Below, piece after piece: positions 1 through 5,545 of a DNA stretch of 10,602 nt. Origin of the DNA: Fluviibacter sp039805865 (GTDB taxonomy: Bacteria; Pseudomonadota; Gammaproteobacteria; Burkholderiales; Rhodocyclaceae); NCBI GenBank assembly GCA_039805865.1, contig JBDLTI010000061.1:1-10602 (forward strand), in the 5' to 3' direction. The translations under genes and the position numbers were made by a program. The stretch's first letter is position 1; every line of letters starts with the position of its first letter. A model generated the notes under the pieces. That model had not been told where the DNA came from. It ran no database searches and worked only from the letters and a program-made list of their open reading frames with translations.

Positions 1-1
1 A

Positions 2-511
2 TCGCGAGGGATTTCGCAAAAGGAAATGGCCGTTCGGGTGGGCATTAGCCCACAGACCATGCTCTTTATTGAACAGGGACGCCCCAACGTACAGATTGGC
101 CATTACGCCCGAGCGTTAGCTGAACTGAGCTCCGGCGTGTTGTCGTCAAAGCTAACCAACCCGGCCACACAACCCACCCTTGCGCCCTCAAATAAACGCA
201 TTGATTCATCAAGCGCGGTCCGCGCTAATGCATTGCGCCGCCATTTGATGGAACAACCTTCACAATCTGCACCAACCCAGAAACTGGAGTTTGCTTATAA
301 CTGGCCAAACCCCGCCATGTCGGATGACACACTCATTCGTAGCGTGGTTGCCAAAGGGCGGTTTCATGACCTTGCGGTGATATGTAAGCGATTTGGCTTA
401 GATCGCGTTCGCCAGATCACCGGGGAAACGATTGCTGCTTCACCAAGCCTCCGCCGATCTTTCGCCAACATTGAACAAGGTTTTAAGCATGAGCAACCAC
501 ATTCGGCTTGA
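2..511 (+). CDS. XRE-family HTH antitoxin/regulator of an AbiEii-type module (5' end outside window)
   Basis: The frame is open from position 2 without an upstream stop, so the gene starts left of the window. The ATG at 26 is internal: the codons before it read SRGISQKE, which runs straight into the helix-turn-helix (GIS..T...IEQGRPNV, about nt 2-100) and supplies its first helix. After a low-complexity linker comes a C-terminal region (about nt 290-440) with the pattern W-x-NP-x-MSD-x-x-LI and then GRF...FGLDRVR. I recall this style from regulators encoded next to AbiEii nucleotidyltransferases. Likely role: binds and neutralises the downstream toxin and represses the operon, as known for XRE antitoxins; this is inferred from arrangement. 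It overlaps the downstream toxin gene by 23 bases, implying translational coupling. Its promoter and operator lie outside the window. Confidence 0.8.
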   Translation, partial: SRGISQKEMAVRVGISPQTMLFIEQGRPNVQIGHYARALAELSSGVLSSKLTNPATQPTLAPSNKRIDSSSAVRANALRRHLMEQPSQSAPTQKLEFAYNWPNPAMSDDTLIRSVVAKGRFHDLAVICKRFGLDRVRQITGETIAASPSLRRSFANIEQGFKHEQPHSA

Positions 512-1250
512 TGCCATTAGGCCGGAAACAGCCAGTCTATTTTCAGTACTGGCTCAGTTTCCACAACTCAAAGGCCTGACACTGATTGGTGGGACGGCAA
601 TTTCTTTAATCATCGGCCACCGATTGAGCAACGATCTTGATTTTGCAGTCTTTGGCGATAAGCTTCCAACCCACGCCATCGACAATCTGGTGAACGAGTT
701 GAAATTGGGTGGTTTGCCCGTACAGCTTGTTACGGACCCGAGCCAGATATCGAGCTTCAAGATTGCAACCGGAAAACGCTTGTTAGACGTAGCCCGTGAC
801 TACATGCTCGGCGACACCAAAGTTACCTTCTTTGCCATGGGCGCAAAGCAGTCACCCGTCTTTGTCGATTATTTAAAGGCCGCACCTACTTTAAATTTGG
901 ACGACGCATCATTCAATGTGCTCGCGCTCGACGCACTTAAAACAACGAAAGCGGTTGTTCTGGGGCAACGGATCCGGTCTCGCGATCTATACGATTTATT
1001 TGTTCTTTCAAAAGAGCACGGCTATCCCGTACTGCAGCTTTTGCATGACGCCGTGACTTACGGCACAAACAATGATCCCGAGTATTACAAAGCCGTTCTC
1101 AGAGGCGAGATTCCTCTGGATGACGAAGACGAAGGGCTGGAACCCGTTGGCGTTATGGCATCTCTGACGGAGATATATAACTACTTTGACACGGGAATAT
1201 CACGCATTGAGGTAGAAGAAGCGGCTCGGATTGCCCGAGCACTCAGCTAA
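489..1250 (+). CDS. AbiEii/AbiGii-family nucleotidyltransferase toxin (module 1)
   Basis: A 253-residue protein of the DUF1814/AbiEii nucleotidyltransferase family. The N-terminal polymerase-beta-like fold shows GGT (residues 34-36) and, 12 residues on, NDLDF with two metal-binding aspartates (Asp49, Asp51). A helical region follows with a conserved lysine (about 154) and RSRDLYDL (163-170), the family's second signature. Related toxins such as mycobacterial MenT transfer nucleotides onto tRNA 3' ends and block translation; the target here is unknown. I chose ATG 489 over the in-frame upstream start at 432 because AAGG (477-480) lies 8 bases before it and the extra 19 residues would lie wholly inside the antitoxin gene. 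It overlaps the antitoxin by 23 bases. The stop is only 7 bases from the stop of the convergent glycosyltransferase gene. An alternative role is AbiE-like phage abortive infection. Confidence 0.85.
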   Translation: MSNHIRLDAIRPETASLFSVLAQFPQLKGLTLIGGTAISLIIGHRLSNDLDFAVFGDKLPTHAIDNLVNELKLGGLPVQLVTDPSQISSFKIATGKRLLDVARDYMLGDTKVTFFAMGAKQSPVFVDYLKAAPTLNLDDASFNVLALDALKTTKAVVLGQRIRSRDLYDLFVLSKEHGYPVLQLLHDAVTYGTNNDPEYYKAVLRGEIPLDDEDEGLEPVGVMASLTEIYNYFDTGISRIEVEEAARIARALS

Positions 1251-1257
1251 AAACAAA

Positions 1258-2421
1258 CTAAGCCATTAAACCAGCGTACAAGGCCTGTAATTGCTGCGAC
1301 ATGGCACCCCAGGAGAGATGCGCCACACAATAGCGCGCCGCCTTAGCCGCTGACTGATCCGGCAAACGGGTTGCCTCAAGCAAACGGGCCAGCGCTGATG
1401 CCATAGCTGCCGGGTCTTGCGGTGATGCCACCGCACCGGCCAAGGGGTCTGTGATGAGCTCTGCCACACCACAGGTGGGGCTAGTGAGCGTGGGCAAACC
1501 GCAGGCCAGTGCTTCCAATGCGGCATTCGGGCATGGGTCGTACTGGGTTGGCAAGGCAAATACATCGGCCGCCCCATACCAGGCGGCCACGTCTTTTTGC
1601 GCGCCGGCAAAAACGACCCGATCAGCGACGTTGAGTTTTTCTGCGAGCCTCTTGTAGCGATCGAGATGTTTGTCGGCACCCACGACGGCCAACCAGGCAC
1701 CGGTTGCTCTTAATTCAGGCTGGGCCATAGCGCTCAGCAATGGGGTAACCCCCTTACGCTGGTAGCCACTGCCCACATAAAGAATGAGTGGTGCCGACTG
1801 CGGGATAGCAAATTGTTTTCTTGTGTTTTCGCGGAAATTAGCAACATTTTCACGGCTAAATTCCTGCAAATCGACACCGTTGTAAACAACATGCAGCTTT
1901 TCTGGCGCCACACCATATTCCGCACGGATTTCGTTGGCCACCATGCGTGAATTGCAAATAACGGCACGAAGATTGCCGTGCGCAAACATGGCGCGCTCGG
2001 CCTCAACTGTGTATGCGTGGTAGGGGTCGAGTTTTTGCCACCAGTTGCTGAGCGCTGGCTGGTCGGCCTGCCGGTGCCGCAACCAAGCGGCGTGAATACC
2101 ATCACCCGCTCTGAAGATATGGCAACCCGGGATACGCTCGTGCGCCTGGACCAGATCAAACCGGTTTTCGCGGATGATCTGGGCAACGGCGTTGGCAAAG
2201 CTACGATCCCGGTTCACCCGGCCAAAGGGCAGAGCCCGATAAGCCGGATTGACGATTTCTACATGGCGATTCGCCGTTGTAGAGGCAGCTTCGTCCCAGG
2301 CACGCGTGAGCAGGGTGACATCTACCTCACCCGTTTGGCCTAGTGCATCGAGCGCCCCTTCGACAAAGCGCTCTGCACCCCCGAAAGGGTTATAGCGCTG
2401 CCGGGCAATGGCCAACTTCAT
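1258..2421 (-). CDS. GT4-family glycosyltransferase, LPS core (WaaG-like)
   Basis: A 387-residue GT-B fold enzyme of family GT4, resembling the UDP-glucose:(heptosyl)LPS glucosyltransferases (WaaG/RfaG) of betaproteobacteria. The N-terminal acceptor domain opens with the nucleotide-fold strand and glycine loop NPFGGAERF (11-19), followed by FDLVQAHERIPG (88-99) and RAGDG (104-108). The donor domain starts near residue 180 (YNGVD), has the strand YVGSG with QRKG (215-224), and carries the sugar-nucleotide site YDPCPNAALEALACGLP (294-310). In that site the first acidic residue of the usual E-x7-E pair is Asp295, a variant common in this group; Glu303 is the second. It would act at the cytoplasmic face of the inner membrane on lipid A-core. 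It lies 8 bases downstream of the lipoprotein gene on the same strand, so co-transcription is likely; no strong ribosome binding site is visible. Donor and acceptor sugars cannot be told from sequence. Confidence 0.85.
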   Translation of the reverse strand: MKLAIARQRYNPFGGAERFVEGALDALGQTGEVDVTLLTRAWDEAASTTANRHVEIVNPAYRALPFGRVNRDRSFANAVAQIIRENRFDLVQAHERIPGCHIFRAGDGIHAAWLRHRQADQPALSNWWQKLDPYHAYTVEAERAMFAHGNLRAVICNSRMVANEIRAEYGVAPEKLHVVYNGVDLQEFSRENVANFRENTRKQFAIPQSAPLILYVGSGYQRKGVTPLLSAMAQPELRATGAWLAVVGADKHLDRYKRLAEKLNVADRVVFAGAQKDVAAWYGAADVFALPTQYDPCPNAALEALACGLPTLTSPTCGVAELITDPLAGAVASPQDPAAMASALARLLEATRLPDQSAAKAARYCVAHLSWGAMSQQLQALYAGLMA

Positions 2422-2429
2422 GCGTTTGC

Positions 2430-2873
2430 TTAGTCGTTACCCGTTACTTGCGGTGCGGCCTTCATGACCCCACGATAGATCTTGGGGGCTTGCGGTGCCT
2501 GCGCTGGCAACTGGGCAATGATGCACTGATAGGCTTTCATGCCACGCGGGCTCATGTCGTCGAAGTACCCACTCATATCCGCGATGTACTGCTCCGGCGT
2601 AATGGTGCCGTAAAGCAGCATGGAGGCTTGATCCAGAAAGTATTCCTGATAACTGGCATCGGCTGATTCGCCTTGCGCCATTACCCAGACCTGAAAGCCA
2701 TTGATGTACATGTTGCCGCAGTTTTTGCTGATGCGATCCATATAGTCATCGAGCTGCTTGCTGATGCCGATCTGCATCAAATCCGGCGCACACGCTGTGG
2801 CAGTGAACGCAACGACCAGCCCTGCCAAGATTGCACGTACTCGGCGCTGAAACGGGGACACATTGGCTGGCAT
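2430..2873 (-). CDS. Putative small lipoprotein of unknown function
   Basis: A 147-residue protein I do not recognise. The N-terminus has basic residues (QRRVR), a hydrophobic stretch (about 14-26) and Cys28 in the context TATAC-AP, a weak but plausible lipobox (alanine rather than leucine at -3). The mature part is acidic, with two further cysteines (52, 117) that could form a disulfide, and a proline/alanine-rich tail (122-131). I chose the start at 2873 because GGAG (complement of 2880-2883) sits 6 bases upstream. In-frame starts at 2885 and 2924 are less likely, and the latter would lie deep inside dacB. It is followed after 8 bases by the glycosyltransferase gene and is divergent from dacB, so an envelope role is plausible by context only. 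If the lipobox is not used, it is a periplasmic or inner-membrane-anchored protein. Confidence 0.7.
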   Translation of the reverse strand: MPANVSPFQRRVRAILAGLVVAFTATACAPDLMQIGISKQLDDYMDRISKNCGNMYINGFQVWVMAQGESADASYQEYFLDQASMLLYGTITPEQYIADMSGYFDDMSPRGMKAYQCIIAQLPAQAPQAPKIYRGVMKAAPQVTGND

Positions 2874-2884
2874 AATCGACTCCA
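2871..2884. promoter_or_regulatory. Compressed divergent junction between lipoprotein gene and dacB
   Basis: The two start codons (minus strand at 2873, plus strand at 2884) are separated by 10 bases. The minus-strand Shine-Dalgarno GGAG occupies 2880-2883, directly against the dacB ATG. For dacB, CATAAT at 2871-2876 differs from the -10 consensus at one position, and CTGAAA at 2847-2852 (18-base spacer) is a weak -35. If used, transcription would begin at about 2883-2884, giving an almost leaderless dacB message. There is no room for either promoter outside the opposing coding region. The promoter assignment is inference. Confidence 0.4.
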
Positions 2885-4296
2885 TGAAAAACCTGTTGAT
2901 CTGTTTCGCTATTCTATTCGGCATTGCGCCCGCTGTCTCGGCACAGGAAGATGCCGCCCTCTCCCGCTTTGTGCGCGCCCTGGGTGCGGTGGATATTCCG
3001 GCCGCTCATGTGAGCGTGGTGTCACAACCCCTGGAAAGCAACACCAAGGGCTGGGCGCTCAACGCCAATGCACTCCGCCTGACCGCTTCTACCGCCAAAC
3101 TCTATACCACCTATGCGGCGCTTGTGCGCCTGGGGCCTGCCACAACGCTGAAGACGGAAGTCTGGCAAAGCGGTAACGATCTCATTATTGTTGGCAGCGG
3201 CGACCCCTCGTTAACGATAGAGCGTTTATCGTCTTTGTTGCGCCAGCTACGCGTACAGGGACTGCAGCAGATTAATGGCAACATTGCGTTGGACCGCTCC
3301 CGTTTTGGCCCGGCCTCTGCCCTGCCTTTTGACCCGATGGCGTTTGATAGCAAACCGATGCGACCCTATAACGTAGGGCCGGATGCGCTACTGCTCAACT
3401 TCCGCGCGATTCAGGTGGTGCTCACACCACAGAATGGCGCTGTACTCGCCCGCCTGGATACCCCCCTGGCCGGTGCCTCCGTAGATAACCAATTGCAATT
3501 GGGCGACGGCCCCTGCAGTGACTGGAAGGACAGCGTGCAAAGCTCAATCAGCGGCAACTTCCGCATTACGCTGAAGGGCAAGTTCCCACGGTCCTGCACA
3601 CCACAAACGTTGCAGTTGGCGGCACATGGTGCGGAGTTGGCCGGCGAATCCGGTGCCAATAAATATGCCGAGGCACTGATCCGTGGGCTCTGGCAGGAGA
3701 TGGGCGGCAGCTGGAACGGCAAAGCCGTGAGCGGCACCAAACCCAGCGGCTCAACGTTACTGGCCAGCACCGAATCACAACCGGTGGCACAGCTGGTGCG
3801 CGATATTAATAAGTACTCCAATAACGTGATGGCGCGGCAGCTCTTTCTGCTGCTGGCCGATGCGCCATCTACCCAGGCGGGTGCCGAGCAGGCACTGCGC
3901 CAGACACTCGCCGCACGCGGTGTGCCGATGAAGCATCTGGTCATTGAGAATGGCTCGGGGCTTTCGCGTAAAGAAGCCACCACACCGGAAGAAATGACTG
4001 GGTTGCTGCGCGTGATCTGGAATGACCCACGCATGCCGGAGCTATTGAGTTCGCTTCCGATTGGCGGCACCGATGGCACGCTCAAAAAGAATAAGAATAA
4101 CGGGGGCGATGTTGGCCGCATCCGCTTGAAAACCGGCTCTCTGGAAAACACCCGCGCAGCGGCTGGTTATGTACAGGATAGTCATGGCCGTTGGCACACG
4201 CTGGTGGTGATGATTCAGGACCCGAAAGCCACCGCCAATTACGGCGCCCTGCGTGAAGCGATTGATCAACTGAGCAATAGTCTCGCGAACCAATAG
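2884..4296 (+). CDS. dacB: D-alanyl-D-alanine carboxypeptidase/endopeptidase, PBP4 type (peptidase family S13)
   Basis: A 470-residue periplasmic peptidoglycan hydrolase, close to the usual S13 length. It removes terminal D-Ala and cleaves D-Ala-mDAP cross-links. A signal peptide is evident: MKN, hydrophobic core, then AVSA-QE with cleavage around residue 20. All three catalytic motifs are present: SxxK as Ser69-Thr-Ala-Lys72 followed by TTYAAL, SxN as Ser312-Asn-Asn314, and KTG as Lys416-Thr-Gly418. The long insertion between the first and second motifs, typical of family S13, is complete, and Cys211 with Cys238 inside it may pair. The ATG at 2884 is preferred because it gives a standard signal peptide. 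A TTG at 2863 has a better-placed GGGGA (2854-2858) and would add seven residues and overlap the divergent gene, so it cannot be excluded. No obvious terminator follows. Confidence 0.93.
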   Translation: MKNLLICFAILFGIAPAVSAQEDAALSRFVRALGAVDIPAAHVSVVSQPLESNTKGWALNANALRLTASTAKLYTTYAALVRLGPATTLKTEVWQSGNDLIIVGSGDPSLTIERLSSLLRQLRVQGLQQINGNIALDRSRFGPASALPFDPMAFDSKPMRPYNVGPDALLLNFRAIQVVLTPQNGAVLARLDTPLAGASVDNQLQLGDGPCSDWKDSVQSSISGNFRITLKGKFPRSCTPQTLQLAAHGAELAGESGANKYAEALIRGLWQEMGGSWNGKAVSGTKPSGSTLLASTESQPVAQLVRDINKYSNNVMARQLFLLLADAPSTQAGAEQALRQTLAARGVPMKHLVIENGSGLSRKEATTPEEMTGLLRVIWNDPRMPELLSSLPIGGTDGTLKKNKNNGGDVGRIRLKTGSLENTRAAAGYVQDSHGRWHTLVVMIQDPKATANYGALREAIDQLSNSLANQ

Positions 4297-4319
4297 CCGG
4301 ATCCATCAAAAAGCCTTCC

Positions 4320-4376
4320 TTGCATTCCTGAAATCGTTGTATATACTTAAGCCATATACGCAATGCAATAAAGGGG
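4320..4376 (+). promoter_or_regulatory. vapBC promoter/operator and ribosome binding site
   Basis: Within the 85-base gap after dacB, TATACT (4342-4347) is a near-consensus -10. TTGCAT (4320-4325) with a 16-base spacer is a weak -35. Two nested symmetries lie over it: GTATAT (4339-4344) with ATATAC (4354-4359), centred just downstream of the -10, and an outer pair TTGCATT (4320-4326) and AATGCAA (4362-4368). Dyads over the promoter are what AbrB-fold VapB antitoxins usually bind, so this is probably the autoregulatory operator. AAGGGG (4371-4376), 5 bases before the ATG at 4382, is a strong ribosome binding site and sets the vapB start. The symmetries are visible; binding is inferred. Confidence 0.5.
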
Positions 4377-4381
4377 TCGGC

Positions 4382-4615
4382 ATGACGATTACTACCGTTT
4401 TCACAAACAATCGGACGCAAGCAGTTCGTTTGCCTGCGGACGCCCGCCTGCCAGAATCCGTAAAAAAAGTTTCCATACGAATCCGTGGCAAAGAGCGCGT
4501 GATTGCTCCCATTGAAAACACGTGGGATCACTTTTTTCTAAGTGGGCCCAGAGTGACCGAAGACTTTCTGGAAAATCGAGGCGGCCAGAGCGATTCACCC
4601 CGGGAATCTTTCTGA
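4382..4615 (+). CDS. vapB: VapB-type antitoxin (AbrB/SpoVT fold)
   Basis: A 77-residue antitoxin of the VapB group. The N-terminal 45 residues form the swapped-hairpin DNA-binding domain with the typical start TTVFTNNRTQAVRLP (residues 3-17). This compares with the family pattern of a short beta strand, N-x-(S/T)QAVR-(L/I)P, then a charged strand (VSIRIRGKERVIAP, 30-43). The region from TWDHFF onward is the toxin-wrapping tail. The protein should sit in the VapC active site and, with VapC, repress the operon. The ATG at 4382 is chosen over the in-frame TTG at 4337 because AAGGGG is 5 bases upstream and the TTG lies inside the promoter. The stop overlaps the vapC start by one base (TGATG), indicating translational coupling. 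Length is normal for the family. Confidence 0.88.
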   Translation: MTITTVFTNNRTQAVRLPADARLPESVKKVSIRIRGKERVIAPIENTWDHFFLSGPRVTEDFLENRGGQSDSPRESF

Positions 4616-5019
4616 TGATCAAATATTTGCTAGACACAAATATTGTCATTTACGTCATTAAACGCCGCCCTCCAGAGGTTCTGCAAACTTTCAACCAGCA
4701 CGCGACACGCATGGCCATATCAAGCGTGACCTTAGCCGAACTGATTTACGGTGCAGAAAAAAGCCAGAATGTTAGCCAGAATCTTGAGGCCGTTGAAGAA
4801 TTTGCCAGCCACCTCGAGGTGCTGCCCTACGATGAAAAAGCGGCACAGCATTATGGTGAGATCAAGGCAGAGCTTGAACGGCGCGGCCAGATTATTGGCG
4901 TTAACGACATTCACATTGCTGCGCATGCCAGAAGCCAAGGTCTAATCCTGGTGTCAAATAGTCTGAAGGAATTTAACCGAGTCGCCCACCTCGCTACAGA
5001 AAACTGGATATCGTCTTAA
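4615..5019 (+). CDS. vapC: VapC-type PIN-domain ribonuclease toxin
   Basis: A 134-residue PIN-domain endoribonuclease, full length for VapC. Active-site residues are visible: Asp7 in YLLDTNIVIY, Glu42 in SSVTLAELIYG, and Asp98 in GVNDIHIAAHA. The fourth position falls in LVSNSLKEF and is Asn115 rather than aspartate, as is usual for VapC proteins ending in the (V/L)x-ENW pattern; this one ends ENWISS. These toxins cleave RNA (initiator tRNA, other tRNAs or rRNA, depending on member); the target here is unknown. The start is ATG 4615, which gives the canonical N-terminus. A longer frame starting at 4522 only reads through vapB out of frame. The module lies between dacB and a second TA pair. 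Confidence 0.92.
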   Translation: MIKYLLDTNIVIYVIKRRPPEVLQTFNQHATRMAISSVTLAELIYGAEKSQNVSQNLEAVEEFASHLEVLPYDEKAAQHYGEIKAELERRGQIIGVNDIHIAAHARSQGLILVSNSLKEFNRVAHLATENWISS

Positions 5020-5022
5020 TTG

Positions 5023-5068
5023 GTTTCTTATTGTTTACAAAGTTCATTCTTTGTATAGAATAAGAAAC
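5023..5068 (+). promoter_or_regulatory. 46-base operator-like dyad overlapping the promoter of the second XRE-AbiEii module
   Basis: Left arm 5023-5042 and right arm 5049-5068 are inverted copies matching at 18 of 20 positions, with a 6-base centre (TTCATT, 5043-5048). Perfect outer blocks GTTTCTTATT / AATAAGAAAC and inner blocks TACAAAG / CTTTGTA (5036-5042, 5049-5055) bracket two mismatches. The dyad contains a good sigma-70 promoter: TTTACA (5034-5039) and TAGAAT (5056-5061), 16-base spacer, each one base from consensus. The dyad fills nearly all of the 52-base gap after vapC. Position and symmetry suit autorepression by the XRE protein encoded next. It is AT-rich and has no trailing U-tract, so it is not a typical terminator. 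Confidence 0.7.
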
Positions 5069-5071
5069 ACT

Positions 5072-5545
5072 ATGACAGGCAAGCCACTCCTTCTCCCTAT
5101 CTCCCAGTTGGCTCATCTCGCCCAACTGGGCGGAGAAATCCGCGCGCGAAGGAAAGCGCTGGGCGTTAATGCCACCGCCACTGCGGAATCCGCTGGCATT
5201 TCACGCGTGACCCTGCACCGGATTGAAAAGGGGGAGCCTTCTGTCACCATGGGCGCCTATATGAACGTGATGGCAGCCCTAGGGCTTTCGTTGCCGGGCC
5301 AGGCCGCAACCGAAGACACCGAGAAGCAAGAGGTGATTCCAACGCGCATCAAAATCGACGATTACCCTCAGTTAAGGCAACTGGCATGGCAAGTGCATGG
5401 CACGGCGTCGCTAACACCACTGGAGGCTCGCGACATTTACGAACGCAATTGGCGACACCTGGATCAATCTCGGCTGGCAGACAAGGAGCGGCAACTAATT
5501 AACGCCCTTCAAACTGGGCTGAGCGGAGACTTTCCTCGTGTTTGA
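5072..5545 (+). CDS. XRE-family HTH antitoxin/regulator of the second AbiEii-type module
   Basis: A 157-residue protein. Residues 17-72 form an XRE helix-turn-helix with the recognition segment GISRVTLHRIEKGEPSV (42-58). This is similar in style to the HTH of the first module (GIS..T...IE.G.P.V.....Y). The C-terminal region (about 93-150) is different: IKIDDYPQLRQLAWQ, then LTPLEARDIYERNWRHLD and ...KERQLINAL, a pattern I associate with partners of AbiEii-like nucleotidyltransferases. It probably neutralises the downstream toxin and represses its own promoter at the dyad just upstream. The ATG at 5072 is preferred; an in-frame TTG at 5051 lies inside the predicted promoter. No good Shine-Dalgarno is present, and the predicted transcription start is only about 4 bases before the ATG, so initiation may be leaderless. 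It overlaps the toxin gene by 8 bases. Confidence 0.82.
   Translation: MTGKPLLLPISQLAHLAQLGGEIRARRKALGVNATATAESAGISRVTLHRIEKGEPSVTMGAYMNVMAALGLSLPGQAATEDTEKQEVIPTRIKIDDYPQLRQLAWQVHGTASLTPLEARDIYERNWRHLDQSRLADKERQLINALQTGLSGDFPRV

Noticed and set aside
291..310. Loss of a catalytic residue in the glycosyltransferase E-x7-E motif
   Set aside because: Coordinates here are residues (nt about 1493-1551). Asp in the first position is common in this GT4 group, so I do not read it as inactivation.
432..488. Earlier in-frame start for the module 1 toxin
   Set aside because: It would add 19 residues that only read the antitoxin gene in another frame, while ATG 489 has AAGG at suitable distance and gives the normal N-terminus.
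1224..1240. Hairpin at the toxin 3' end as an intrinsic terminator
   Set aside because: On the plus strand it is followed by A-rich bases, and on the minus strand the U-rich run comes before the hairpin instead of after it.
2673..3176. A 167-codon plus-strand frame spanning the lipoprotein gene and the dacB start
   Set aside because: It is antisense to the lipoprotein gene and out of frame with dacB, is rich in Arg/Cys, has no domain, and would bury both supported starts.
3411..4151. A 246-codon open frame on the minus strand inside dacB
   Set aside because: It lies wholly antisense to a gene with all S13 motifs intact, shows Ser/Arg/Pro-rich shadow composition and no recognisable domain.
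4522..4614. Longer version of vapC with 31 extra residues
   Set aside because: The added segment is vapB read in another frame; ATG 4615 gives the canonical LLDTN start.
5023..5068. The 46-base dyad as an intrinsic terminator of vapBC
   Set aside because: It is AT-rich, has no U-tract after the right arm, and contains promoter elements; operator is the simpler reading.
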